A DNA stretch of 35,623 nt from JAATGI01 sp036510675. GTDB lineage: Bacteria > Pseudomonadota > Alphaproteobacteria > ATCC43930 > CGMCC-115725. The stretch covers positions 1 to 35,623 of the forward strand of contig DATCDN010000105.1 of the NCBI GenBank assembly GCA_036510675.1, given 5' to 3'. A program made the translations under genes and the position numbers. The notes beneath the pieces were generated by a model. The model searched no databases. It saw nothing but the letters and a program-made list of their open reading frames with translations, and was not told the DNA's origin. Below, piece by piece: positions 8,610 to 16,697 of this stretch; the stretch's first letter is position 1; each line of letters begins with the position of its first letter.

Positions 8610-9379
8610 AGGTCACCATCCTGGGCTGCGGCCCGTCCTGGGGCGTGCCGCCGATCGGCGGCAATTGGGGCCAATGCGATCCCGACAACCCCAAGAATCG
8701 CCGTCGCCGCGCCGGGATTGCGATTGCCGAGGCCGGCGCGACCATCCTGGTGGACACGCCGCCAGACCTGCGCGAGGCGCTTTTATCCAGTAATCTCAGT
8801 CGTATCGACGCGGTTATTTTCACTCATGCACATGCCGACCATATCCACGGCATCGACGATCTGCGCCTTCCAAGCTGGGAATTGAAGCGGCCGATCCCGG
8901 CCTATGGCGATGCCCAGACCCTCGACGCGATCCATCAGCGCTTCAGCTATACAATGGATGGCGTGCGCGATCCCAGCGGCTCTGGCTACTACTATCAGCC
9001 CATTCTGGAACCACATGCGATTGAAGGAAAATTCGCCGCCGCTGGGGTGCCGGTGACGTCGTTCACCCAGAAGCATGGCCGGGTGCCGTCGCTGGGCTTG
9101 CGGTTCGGCCGCTTCGCCTATTCGACCGATGTGGTGGCCCTCGACGAGGCGGCGTTCGCGGCGCTGGTCGGGGTCGAAGTCTGGATCGTCGATTGCCTGC
9201 GCCGCGAGCAGCACATCACCCATTCCCATCTGGCCCAATCGCTGGCCTGGATCGAGCGCGTCGGGCCGGCGCGCGCGTTCCTGACCCACATGGACGAGAG
9301 CCTGGATTATGCGACGCTGAAGCGCGAGCTGCCACCGCATGTCGAGCCGGCCTATGACGGTATGGTCATCGAGATCTGA
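8606..9379 (+). CDS. PhnP-like MBL-fold metallo-hydrolase
   Basis: A cytoplasmic metallo-beta-lactamase-fold phosphodiesterase related to PhnP (cyclic ribose phosphodiesterase). No phosphonate genes are nearby, so the real substrate is unknown. The N-terminus ILGCGPSWGVPPIGG is characteristic of this group, with C24 following (GQCDPDNPKN). The zinc motif is HAHADH at 74-79, with further ligands expected at H159-like (KHGR), D in YSTDVV and H in LTHMDES. No signal peptide. Start GTG 8606 overlaps the tatD stop in GTGA, so it is translationally coupled to metG-tatD. The 257 residues are usual. Confidence 0.88.
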   Translation: MKVTILGCGPSWGVPPIGGNWGQCDPDNPKNRRRRAGIAIAEAGATILVDTPPDLREALLSSNLSRIDAVIFTHAHADHIHGIDDLRLPSWELKRPIPAYGDAQTLDAIHQRFSYTMDGVRDPSGSGYYYQPILEPHAIEGKFAAAGVPVTSFTQKHGRVPSLGLRFGRFAYSTDVVALDEAAFAALVGVEVWIVDCLRREQHITHSHLAQSLAWIERVGPARAFLTHMDESLDYATLKRELPPHVEPAYDGMVIEI

Positions 9380-9410
9380 GGTCCGTCCCGGAAATGATGA
9401 CGTTATTTCT

Positions 9411-9426
9411 CATAATATACATTATG
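9411..9426. other. AT-rich hairpin between convergent genes
   Basis: CATAAT-ATAC-ATTATG forms a small perfect inverted repeat in a locally AT-rich patch between the convergent metallo-hydrolase and DUF2147 genes. It may help end transcription from both sides, but the 6-bp stem is weak. Confidence 0.25.
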
Positions 9427-9454
9427 CGATAATCGGAGCAAACGCGCCCCTTCG

Positions 9455-9925
9455 TCAGCCGGCGTGGCAATGGGGATAATTGTCGGCGCGGCTCCAGACC
9501 TGATTTTGACCCAGCAGTGGAATGCCGACATAGCCGCGCAGACGCAGATGGTTGGCATCCTCCAGCGTGACGTTGGCGTGATAGGTCTTGCCACTTTCGG
9601 GATCGTAGATGCTGCCCTCGACCCAGCTATTCGGGTCGCCGCCGCCACGATGAAAGCCGTAGACGATGGTGAGGCCGCACATGGGCTGTCGGCGGTGCGC
9701 TGGATCGGGGTTCTTTTTATCGAGCGGGATGACGCCCGGCTTGGCGTCGGCCGGCGGCTTCATCCAGTCGATGTGGCCGCAAATCGAATCGCCGCAGGGG
9801 GCGATGGCGACGACCCCCTTGCCGTCCGCCGTGAGCCAGCGGCCGGTGACACTGGCTTCATCCTTCGCGGCGGCGATGCCGGTCATCAGCCCGAAGATCA
9901 CGGCTAAACAAAATCCCAGCTTCAA
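9455..9925 (-). CDS. Exported DUF2147 domain protein
   Basis: A small exported protein of unknown function. Residues 1-20 form a signal peptide ending in GIAAA-K. The mature part shows the DUF2147 pattern: VTGRWLTADGKGVVAIAPCG near the N-terminus, then CGHIDW, a central MCGLTIVYGF, SIYDPESGKTYHANV and LRLRGYVGIPLLGQNQVW. Cysteines in PCGDSICG and in PMCG could form disulfides in the periplasm. Start is TTG 9925, chosen because GGGAGAA lies 8 nt upstream and the signal peptide starts right there; a longer frame upstream would add a non-signal leader. It is divergent from the next gene with only about 40 nt between them. Confidence 0.8.
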   Translation of the reverse strand: MKLGFCLAVIFGLMTGIAAAKDEASVTGRWLTADGKGVVAIAPCGDSICGHIDWMKPPADAKPGVIPLDKKNPDPAHRRQPMCGLTIVYGFHRGGGDPNSWVEGSIYDPESGKTYHANVTLEDANHLRLRGYVGIPLLGQNQVWSRADNYPHCHAG

Positions 9926-9966
9926 GGCACATTCTCCCGGTGAATTGCGACGGGTCGCGCTTAAAC

Positions 9967-10794
9967 ATGGGAATGCGGGAAATGGATCGCCAAGAGGCAA
10001 TTTTTGCTCAACGGTTCGGTGACGGCTCGCCGCTGCTGGTGTTGTTGCACGGCCAGGGCGCCAATGGCGATGTCTGGAACGGCCTGCGGCCCCTGATCGA
10101 GCGCGATTGGCGCGGCGCCTGCGTCATTCCCGATCTGCGGGGCCATGGTCGCTCGTTCCACGACGCGCCCTATGCCTATGGCACCTACGCCGCGGATGTC
10201 GCGGCCCTGATCGGCCCGGACGCTGACATATTCCTGGTGGGCCATTCGCTCGGCGGCGCGGTGGCCCTGATGCTGGCGAGCGGCTGGTTCGGCGTACGCG
10301 TGCGCGCCATCATGGCGTTCGGCATCAAGGTGAATTGGACCGCTGAAGAATTGGCGCGTCGCAAGCAATTCGCGGGAGCGGCGGTGCGCTGGTTCGACGC
10401 CAGGGCGGCGGCGATCGAGCGCTATCTCAAAGTGTCGGGCCAGTTCGGGCTGGTCGATCCCTCCGCGCCCGCCGCCGCATCCGGCATTGTCGAGGAAAAT
10501 GGCCGGTTCCGGCTCGCCGCCGATCCACGCATCAATGGCGGCGGCGATCTGCCCGACGTTCGCGCTCTTTATCATGCCGCCAAGACGCCGGTGACGCTGG
10601 GGGTCGGCGCGCGGGATCCGATGGTGCCGATCGCCGACGCGCGCAGTCTCGATCCCAACGCGGTCCTGTTCGAGGGGGCGGGGCACAACGCCCATGTCGA
10701 GCGACCGGAAGCGGTGTGGAACGCGGTCGTCCGGGCAACAAATTTCGGTGATCGGGGTGTCGATTCTGGCCGACAGGCACCGACATTGAATTGA
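9967..10794 (+). CDS. Alpha/beta hydrolase
   Basis: Serine hydrolase of the alpha/beta fold, probably cytoplasmic (no signal peptide); substrate unknown. Visible features from start ATG 9967: oxyanion motif LLHGQGAN (26-33), nucleophile elbow GHSLGG with S94, late Asp in GARDPMVP, and His in GAGHNAHVERPE. Several starts are possible (GTG 9940, ATG 9967, 9973 or 9982); 9967 is a compromise, and 9982 has GGGA just before it. The 275 residues are normal. It lies upstream of the livGFHM transporter on the same strand but separated by 136 nt, so a functional link is only possible, for example cleavage of an ester or amide taken up by the transporter. Confidence 0.82.
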   Translation: MGMREMDRQEAIFAQRFGDGSPLLVLLHGQGANGDVWNGLRPLIERDWRGACVIPDLRGHGRSFHDAPYAYGTYAADVAALIGPDADIFLVGHSLGGAVALMLASGWFGVRVRAIMAFGIKVNWTAEELARRKQFAGAAVRWFDARAAAIERYLKVSGQFGLVDPSAPAAASGIVEENGRFRLAADPRINGGGDLPDVRALYHAAKTPVTLGVGARDPMVPIADARSLDPNAVLFEGAGHNAHVERPEAVWNAVVRATNFGDRGVDSGRQAPTLN

Positions 10795-10930
10795 CTTAAC
10801 CGCAAGGCACGGATAACCAAGACGACAATAAAACAAGTCGCTTGAAAATAAGTCGCTAGGGGGAGGGATTGCGTTTGAGGACGAAGCCGCCGACGCGGCA
10901 CGCATGTGATCAGGCACGCGCCGAGGCGGC
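10795..10930 (+). promoter_or_regulatory. Leader region of the liv transporter genes
   Basis: An AT-richer gap before livG. It holds TTGACT (10791-10796, overlapping the hydrolase stop), with GATAAC 15 nt further on, and an 8-bp direct repeat AAGTCGCT at 10835-10842 and 10850-10857. The repeat could be an operator, but no regulator is encoded beside it. Confidence 0.25.
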
Positions 10931-11698
10931 ATGGTAGCGCCACTGCTCGAGGTCGATCGCGTCGCCGTCAGCTTCGGCGGCATCGTGGCGTTGGACCATA
11001 TCAGCTTCGAGGTCGCGACCGGCGAGATTTGCGGCCTGATCGGACCCAATGGCGCCGGCAAGACCACCCTCTTCAACTGCCTGTCCCGGCTTTATCCGGT
11101 GCAATCCGGCGATATCCGGTTCGAGGGCCGATCGGTGATCCGCATGGCCAAGCATGCCATCGCCCCACTCGGCATCGGCCGGACCTTTCAGAACCTGGCG
11201 CTGTTCCGCTCGATGTCGGTGCGGCGCAACATCATGGTCGGCGGCCATTGCCGGACCAAATCCAGCTTCCTCGACAACGCCTTTCGCCTGCCGATCGCGT
11301 CGCGCGAGGAAGTGGCGCTGAGCGCGCGCACGCATGAATTAATCGCGTTCCTTAAGCTTGAGGCGCAGGCGGAAATTCCGGTCGCCTCCCTGCCCTTCGG
11401 CCTGCAGAAGCGGGTGGAGCTGGGCCGCGCGCTGGCGGCACAGCCGAAACTGCTGCTGCTGGATGAGCCGGCCGCCGGCCTCAACCATGAAGAGCTCGGC
11501 GATCTTGGCCGCATGATCCGGGATATCCGCGAGCGGTTCGGCATCACCATCCTCCTGGTCGAGCATCACATGAGCCTGGTGATGGGCGTCTCGGACAAGG
11601 TCGTGGCGCTCGATTTCGGCCGCAAGATCGCCGAGGGGCCGCCCGCTTATGTCCAGCAGCATCCGGACGTGATCCGGGCCTATCTCGGGGCGGCGTGA
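10931..11698 (+). CDS. livG: Branched-chain amino acid-type ABC transporter ATP-binding protein LivG
   Basis: One of two ATPases powering a HAAT-family (branched-chain amino acid or related) importer, on the cytoplasmic face. Walker A is GPNGAGKTT near residue 38, and Walker B is LLLLDEPAAGLN. The signature loop is LPFGLQKRVELGRAL rather than LSGGQ, a normal variation in LivG. The C-terminal VLDFGRKIAEGPPAYVQQHPDVIRAYLG is typical of LivG. The family also transports amides, urea and aromatic compounds, so the substrate is uncertain. The stop overlaps the livF start in TGATG. 255 residues, start ATG 10931. Confidence 0.92.
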   Translation: MVAPLLEVDRVAVSFGGIVALDHISFEVATGEICGLIGPNGAGKTTLFNCLSRLYPVQSGDIRFEGRSVIRMAKHAIAPLGIGRTFQNLALFRSMSVRRNIMVGGHCRTKSSFLDNAFRLPIASREEVALSARTHELIAFLKLEAQAEIPVASLPFGLQKRVELGRALAAQPKLLLLDEPAAGLNHEELGDLGRMIRDIRERFGITILLVEHHMSLVMGVSDKVVALDFGRKIAEGPPAYVQQHPDVIRAYLGAA

Positions 11699-12411
11699 TG
11701 GCGGCGCTGCTCGCGGTCAAGAATCTCACCGCCGCCTATGGCGATACCGTCGTGCTGCACGGCCTGAGCTTCGAGCTGGCGGAGGGCGGCATTACCGCGA
11801 TCCTCGGCGCGAATGGCGCCGGCAAGACCACGACGCTGCGGGCCTTGTGCGGCCTCGTCAAGCGGCGGGGCGAGATCGCGTTCGCCGGCCGCCGCATCGA
11901 GACGCTGGTGACGGAGGATGTGGTGCGGCTCGGCGTCGCCCATGTCCCCGATGGCCGGGGCACCTTCGCCAGCATGACGGCGGAGGAAAACCTGCGGCTC
12001 GGCGCCTATCTGCGCCGCGACCGCGCCGAGGTGGCGCGTGATTTCGACAATGTCTACACGCTATTTCCCCGGCTGAAGGAGCGGCGCCAGCAGCAGGCCG
12101 GCACGCTGTCCGGCGGCGAGCAGCAGATGCTGGCGATCGCGCGCGCCCTGATGCTGCGGCCGCGCCTGCTGCTGCTGGACGAGCCGTCATTCGGCCTCGC
12201 GCCGCTGATCGTGCAGGAAATCTATCGCACGCTGCGCGCCATCAACCAGCAAACCGGGGTCAGCATGCTGCTGGTGGAGCAGAACGCGACCCTGGCGCTC
12301 GACCTCGCGGACCATGCCTATCTGGTCGAAACGGGCCGGGTCGTGATCTCCGGCGATTCCGAAACGGTGAAAGCGGACGAGACCATCCGCCGCTCGTATC
12401 TCGGCTATTAG
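11698..12411 (+). CDS. livF: Branched-chain amino acid-type ABC transporter ATP-binding protein LivF
   Basis: Second ATPase of the importer. Walker A is LGANGAGKTT, the signature is TLSGGEQQMLAIARAL, and Walker B is LLLLDEPSFGLAP, the last being the LivF hallmark; it ends with ADETIRRSYLGY. 237 residues, standard for LivF. Start ATG 11698 shares one base with the livG stop. The permease genes come 171 nt downstream, beyond a compound inverted repeat. Gene order G-F-H-M is an uncommon but known permutation of livKHMGF. Confidence 0.93.
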   Translation: MAALLAVKNLTAAYGDTVVLHGLSFELAEGGITAILGANGAGKTTTLRALCGLVKRRGEIAFAGRRIETLVTEDVVRLGVAHVPDGRGTFASMTAEENLRLGAYLRRDRAEVARDFDNVYTLFPRLKERRQQQAGTLSGGEQQMLAIARALMLRPRLLLLDEPSFGLAPLIVQEIYRTLRAINQQTGVSMLLVEQNATLALDLADHAYLVETGRVVISGDSETVKADETIRRSYLGY

Positions 12412-12450
12412 GGGCGACGAATGGCTCACCTCCCGCACCCGAACGATCCC

Positions 12451-12563
12451 TCTCTGCCCTCGGGGGCGGAGAGGTTAGGTGAGGTGGGGGAATCGCCGGC
12501 AATCGTTGCTCAAGCCCCACCTCACCCCGACCCTCTCCCCCCCAATGGGGCGGAGAGGGAGAA
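12451..12563. repeat. Compound inverted repeat between livF and livH
   Basis: Three nested or adjacent palindromes: an imperfect hairpin at about 12452-12473 (CTCTGCCC / GGGCGGAGAG), a 12-bp inverted repeat GGTGAGGTGGGG (12478-12489) with its exact complement at 12515-12526, and an imperfect hairpin CCCTCTCCCC / GGGCGGAGAGGG at 12531-12559. The inverted pair makes it look like a REP/REPIN-type element. Lying inside the operon, it may trim livHM expression relative to livGF. Confidence 0.65.
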
Positions 12564-12582
12564 AAGACACAGGACCTAAGCG

Positions 12583-13455
12583 ATGGACGCGCTTCTGCAT
12601 CAGGTCTTCAGCGGCATCGCGTCGGGCGGCATCTATGCCGGTCTCGCCCTCGCTTTGGTGATGATCTATCAATCGACCGGCCACATCAATTTCGCCCAGG
12701 GCGAAATGGCGATGTTCTCGACCTATATTGCGTGGGAGCTGATCGATTATGGCACGCCCTATTGGGGCGCGTTCTTCCTGACCATCGTGTTCGCGTTCGC
12801 CGCTGGGGTCGCGATCGAGCGGCTGGTAATCCGGCCGTTCCACAATCTGCCGGTGATCTCGCTGATCATCGTGTTCATCGGCCTGCTGGTCATCGTCAAC
12901 AGCACCGCCAGTTGGATTTTCGGCACCACGCTCAAGACCTTTCCCTCGCCGTTCCCCAGCGCGCCGCTGTGGAACAACCACTATATCTCGAACCACGAAC
13001 TCGGCTCGATCGGCGTGGTGCTGATCATCGTCGCCATCCTCTATGTGTTCTTCCGCTATACCGCGCTGGGGCTGGCGATGCGCGCGGTCGCGGAGAACCC
13101 GGTGTCGAGCCGCCTCGTCGGCATCCGCGTCGGCTGGATGCTGGCGCTGGGCTGGGGCCTGGCGGCGGCGATCGGCGCGGTGTCGGGCATGCTGGTGGCG
13201 CCGATCCTCTATCTCGACAGCACCATGATGGGCGGCGTGCTGATCTATAGCCTTGCCGGCGCCATCCTCGGCGGCCTCGACAATCCCTGGGGCGCGGCGC
13301 TGGGCGGCTTCATCATCGGCGTCATGGAGAATGTCCTCGGCGCCTATGTCATCGGCACGCAGCTCAAGCTTTCGGTGGCGCTGATCGTCATCGTGGCGGT
13401 GCTGCTGGTGCGGCCCAGCGGCCTCTTCGGCCGCACCGTGGTCACGCGGGTCTGA
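12583..13455 (+). CDS. livH: Branched-chain amino acid-type ABC transporter permease LivH
   Basis: Inner-membrane permease of the same importer. The 290-residue protein is almost all hydrophobic helices and shows family stretches QVFSGIASGGIYAGLALALV at the N-terminus, GHINFAQGEMAMF, the EAA-like loop AENPVSSRLVGI, and GGLDNPWGAALGGFIIGV near the end. It pairs with livM, 2 nt downstream. Start ATG 12583 follows an AGGA-type site. No periplasmic binding protein gene (livJ/livK) is found anywhere in the window, so it must be encoded elsewhere. Confidence 0.93.
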   Translation: MDALLHQVFSGIASGGIYAGLALALVMIYQSTGHINFAQGEMAMFSTYIAWELIDYGTPYWGAFFLTIVFAFAAGVAIERLVIRPFHNLPVISLIIVFIGLLVIVNSTASWIFGTTLKTFPSPFPSAPLWNNHYISNHELGSIGVVLIIVAILYVFFRYTALGLAMRAVAENPVSSRLVGIRVGWMLALGWGLAAAIGAVSGMLVAPILYLDSTMMGGVLIYSLAGAILGGLDNPWGAALGGFIIGVMENVLGAYVIGTQLKLSVALIVIVAVLLVRPSGLFGRTVVTRV

Positions 13456-13457
13456 TC

Positions 13458-14537
13458 ATGTCAGAACCCATCAAGACCGGATCCGCCCTCGAAGCGACCC
13501 CGCCGCATCCGGCGCCCTTCGTCGATGCCGTGAACCGGCCCGACCTGCTGGCGACGGCGCCGTTGCCGCGTTCCGCCGGTCTCTCCGGCGGCCGCATGGG
13601 CGGCCTCGCCGTGATCATCCTGATCGGCGTCGGCCTGCCCTTCGTGCTGCAGAATTTCTATATTTTCCAGCTCACCCTCGCGATGGTCTACGCCATCGCG
13701 CTGATCGGCCTCAACATGCTGGTCGGCTTCAACGGCCAGGTATCGCTGGGCCATGGCGCGATCTATGCCATCGGCGCCTATGTCGCCGCCATCCTGATGG
13801 ACAAGGCCGACTGGCCCTATTGGGCCTCGGTGTTTCCGGCGGGCTTCGTCTGCCTTGCCTTCGGCTATGTCTTCGGCCTGCCGGCGTTGCGGTTGCAGGG
13901 ACATTATCTGGCGCTCGCCAGTCTCGCGCTCGCCGTCACCACGCCGCAGGTGCTGAAGCACAAGGCGCTCGAGGATTGGACCGGCGGCTTCTCGGGCATC
14001 GTCTTGAACAAGCCCGACGTGCCGTTCGGCCTGCCGATCAACCAGGATCAATGGCTCTATTTCTTCGTCTACGCGATCATGCTGGTGCTGTTCCTGGTCG
14101 CCTATAACCTGCTGCGCGGGCGCATCGGGCGCGCCATGATCGCGATCCGCGATCAGCCGATCGCCGCCGAGGCGATGGGTATCAACAGCGCCGTTATCAA
14201 GACCTCGACCTTCGGCGTCAGCGCCTTCTATACCGGCGTCGCCGGCGCGCTGTCCGCCATCGTGGTGCAGTTCGTCTCGCCCGACAGCTATGATTTCTTC
14301 CTGTCGATCACGCTGCTGGTCGGCATCGCGGTCGGCGGCTTCGCCTCGCTGTCGGGGGCGATCTACGGCGCGCTGTTCATCCTGCTGGTGCCCAATTTCG
14401 CCGGCGAATTGTCGAAATCGGCGCCGTGGGCGATCTATGGCGTGCTGCTGATCCTGTGCATGTATTTCATGCCGACCGGCGTTGCGGGCTTCATCCGCAT
14501 TACCACCGCGCGCATCGGCCGGATGATGGGGCGATAG
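13458..14537 (+). CDS. livM: Branched-chain amino acid-type ABC transporter permease LivM
   Basis: Second permease. After a polar N-terminal tail of about 45 residues, multiple membrane helices follow, with LivM marks: YAIALIGLNMLVGFNGQVSL, GHGAIYAIGAY, LRLQGHYLALASLALAVT and the loop IRDQPIAAEAMGINSAVIKT. 359 residues, normal. It ends in TAG, overlapping the GTG start of mazG by one base, so mazG is probably co-transcribed although functionally unrelated. Confidence 0.93.
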   Translation: MSEPIKTGSALEATPPHPAPFVDAVNRPDLLATAPLPRSAGLSGGRMGGLAVIILIGVGLPFVLQNFYIFQLTLAMVYAIALIGLNMLVGFNGQVSLGHGAIYAIGAYVAAILMDKADWPYWASVFPAGFVCLAFGYVFGLPALRLQGHYLALASLALAVTTPQVLKHKALEDWTGGFSGIVLNKPDVPFGLPINQDQWLYFFVYAIMLVLFLVAYNLLRGRIGRAMIAIRDQPIAAEAMGINSAVIKTSTFGVSAFYTGVAGALSAIVVQFVSPDSYDFFLSITLLVGIAVGGFASLSGAIYGALFILLVPNFAGELSKSAPWAIYGVLLILCMYFMPTGVAGFIRITTARIGRMMGR

Positions 14538-15319
14538 TGGATTCGGCCGGCGCAATGCGGCGCCTCTTGGATATCATGGCGCGGCTGCGCGACCCCGAGC
14601 GCGGCTGCCCCTGGGACAAGGTGCAGAATTTCCGCACCATCGCGCCCTACACGATCGAGGAAGCCTATGAGGTCGCCGAGGCGTGCGAGGCCGGCGATCC
14701 CGAGGCGCTGAAGGACGAACTCGGCGATTTGCTATTCCAGACCGTGTTTCATGCCCGCATGGCGGAGGAAGCCGGCCTGTTCCGCTTCGCCGACGTCGCC
14801 GAGGCGATTTCCGACAAGATGATCCGCCGCCATCCACATGTCTTCGGCGACACCGATATCGCCGACGCCGACGCGCAGACCGTGGCCTGGGAGGAAACCA
14901 AGGCCACGGAGCGCGCGGCCGCCGGCGCCGCCAGCGTGCTCGATGGCGTCGGCGTCGCCCTGCCCGCGCTCACCCGCGCCGAGAAATTGCAGAAACGGGC
15001 GGCGCGCGTCGGCTTCGATTGGCCGGACGCGGCGCCAGTGTTCGCCAAGATCGACGAGGAGCTGGACGAGCTGCGCGCCGAGATCGAGCTGGGCGCCGAC
15101 CCAGCGCGCATCGAGGACGAGCTTGGCGACGTGCTGTTCGCGGTCGCCAATCTGGCGCGCCACCTGCGGGTCGATCCCGAGCAGGCATTGCGCGCGGCAT
15201 CACGCAAATTCGAGCGCCGCTTCCGGGCGATGGAGGCATCCTTATCGCCGCTCAAAGGCAAATCGCTCGACGAACTCGAGGCGGCGTGGCAACGGGTGAA
15301 ATGGCTTGAACGGAAGTAG
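14537..15319 (+). CDS. mazG: Nucleoside triphosphate pyrophosphohydrolase MazG
   Basis: Hydrolyses (d)NTPs to NMP and pyrophosphate in the cytoplasm: house-cleaning of aberrant nucleotides and influence on ppGpp in E. coli. The two-domain form (260 residues) is evident. The first MazG repeat has CPWDKVQNFRTIAPYTIEEA, EAYEVAEA and DELGDLLFQTVFHA; the second has KIDEELDEL, EDELGDVLFAVANLARHL. These are the metal-binding ExxE and ExxD motifs. Start GTG 14537 overlaps the livM stop by one base; ATG 14555 is the alternative. It ends at an inverted repeat shared with the convergent gene. Confidence 0.92.
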   Translation: MDSAGAMRRLLDIMARLRDPERGCPWDKVQNFRTIAPYTIEEAYEVAEACEAGDPEALKDELGDLLFQTVFHARMAEEAGLFRFADVAEAISDKMIRRHPHVFGDTDIADADAQTVAWEETKATERAAAGAASVLDGVGVALPALTRAEKLQKRAARVGFDWPDAAPVFAKIDEELDELRAEIELGADPARIEDELGDVLFAVANLARHLRVDPEQALRAASRKFERRFRAMEASLSPLKGKSLDELEAAWQRVKWLERK

Positions 15320-15449
15320 GACCAAACCGTGGGTCCCTCGACAGGCGCTTCGCGCCAGCTCGGGATGAGGTTCTTTTTTAGTGCGGGCACTAAACTTTCC
15401 TCATCCTGAGCTGCGGCGAAGCCGCAAGTCGAAGGACGCGGGATGGTCC
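15319..15449. repeat. Long imperfect inverted repeat (REPIN-like), arms about 50 bp
   Basis: Left arm about 15319-15370 and right arm about 15398-15449 are inverted copies of one unit: GGACCA, then CTCGAC or TTCGAC, a small GC hairpin (GGCGCTTCGCGCC left, GCGGCGAAGCCGC right), then AGCTC-GGATGAGG. Between them lies a perfect 14-nt hairpin TAGTGC-GG-GCACTA (15379-15392) after a run of T. The element fills the gap between the convergent mazG and beta-lactamase-like genes, and probably ends both transcripts. Confidence 0.75.
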
Positions 15450-15457
15450 TGCGGGCC

Positions 15458-16687
15458 CTATTTCTCCGGTTCCACCAAGGCCGCGTAGACCATGTTCCGC
15501 AACTTCGATTCGAGGCGGAACAATTGCATCGAGGCCTGGACCATCAGGACCGCGAAGAAATCGCGGCGCGGATCGCACCAGAACAGCGTGCCCGCCGCGC
15601 CCGACCAATGGAAATTGCCGACCGAGCCGGCGTGGACCGCCTCGCCGGCGGTGCGGCGCACGGCGAAGCCGAGGCCGAACCCATAGCCGGGGCCGGGAAT
15701 ATACCAGGTCGGGCCGGGCCCGATATCGTGGCCGAGATGGTCGGCGGTCATATAGGCGACCGTCTCCGGGCCGAGCACCCGCTTCCCCTCGAGCGCGCCG
15801 CCATTCAACAGCGTTTGCAAGAACCGCGCGTAATCGAGCGCGGTCGATTGCATGCCCTGGCCGCCCATTTGCGATTTTAGCGTCTGGCGCGGATCGTAGG
15901 GCGGCGCGCCGCCGACGAGATGGTCCGGCGGCGCCGGCTCGGCGACGCGGCCATGCTTCGCCTTGTCGGCGATGCAGAACGACGTGTCGGACATGCCGAG
16001 CGGTTCAAGAATGTGCGCCTGCTCCCAGTCATAAAGCGACTTGCCGGAAACCATTTCGACGACGTGGCCCAGCACGTCGGTCGCGTGGCTGTAGTTCCAC
16101 CCGGCGCCCGGCTGAAAGGCCAGCGGCAGCTTCGCCAGCGCCTCGACGAACTCGGCATTGGTCAGATCGGCGCCGAAGAAATTGGCATCGCGATAGAGCT
16201 TGCTGATCGCGGTATCGAAAAACCCATAGGTCAGACCCGATGTATGGCGCATCAGATCCTGCACGGTCATCGGTCGCCCGCACGGGATCAGATCCATCAC
16301 CGGCGGCATCCCCGCCATCATGCCGGGACGCGGTATTCCAACCCGTGCCTCGGCGAATTGCGGGAGGTAGGCGGCGACCGGGTTTTCAAGCAGCAGCTTG
16401 CCCTGCTCCACCAGAATCATCGCGGCGACGGTGGTGATCGGCTTGCTCATGGAATAGATGCGGAAGATCGCATCCTTGGTCATCGGCGACTTCGCCGCCT
16501 TGTCGCGATAGCCGACCGCCTCGAAATAGGCAATCTTGCCGTGCCGCGCGATCAGCATCGTGGCGCCGGGCAGTTGCCCAGTCTCGACCTCACCGCGCAA
16601 TTCATCGGTCAGGCGCTGCAGGCGGTCGCGCGAAAAACCGACCTGTTCGGGGCTGCCTTCGTCGAGGCCACGCTGTGCATGAGACAT
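15458..16687 (-). CDS. Serine hydrolase, beta-lactamase / class C PBP-like (no signal peptide)
   Basis: Class C beta-lactamase-fold serine hydrolase; many such proteins are esterases or peptidases, so antibiotic resistance should not be assumed. Motifs: SMSK with S79 and K82, and the Tyr-x-x type WNYSHATD in the middle; the late part HAGSVGNFHWSGAAGTLFW resembles the HxG (KTG-equivalent) region. There is no signal peptide, so it is predicted to be cytoplasmic, unlike its upstream twin. 409 residues. Start ATG 16687 has GGGAGA 6 nt before it, just 10 nt after the stop of the twin, so the two form an operon. Both end with almost the same residues (MVYAAL-EPEK), a sign of tandem duplication. Confidence 0.85.
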   Translation of the reverse strand: MSHAQRGLDEGSPEQVGFSRDRLQRLTDELRGEVETGQLPGATMLIARHGKIAYFEAVGYRDKAAKSPMTKDAIFRIYSMSKPITTVAAMILVEQGKLLLENPVAAYLPQFAEARVGIPRPGMMAGMPPVMDLIPCGRPMTVQDLMRHTSGLTYGFFDTAISKLYRDANFFGADLTNAEFVEALAKLPLAFQPGAGWNYSHATDVLGHVVEMVSGKSLYDWEQAHILEPLGMSDTSFCIADKAKHGRVAEPAPPDHLVGGAPPYDPRQTLKSQMGGQGMQSTALDYARFLQTLLNGGALEGKRVLGPETVAYMTADHLGHDIGPGPTWYIPGPGYGFGLGFAVRRTAGEAVHAGSVGNFHWSGAAGTLFWCDPRRDFFAVLMVQASMQLFRLESKLRNMVYAALVEPEK

Positions 16688-16697
16688 GATGTTCTCC

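Noticed and set aside
10931..11698. LivG lacking a standard LSGGQ signature
   Set aside because: LPFGLQKRVE-type signatures are normal in LivG proteins; not a defect.
13461..14555. 364-codon open frame on the minus strand
   Set aside because: Opposite livM; composition is charge-rich and repetitive, as in shadows of membrane protein genes.
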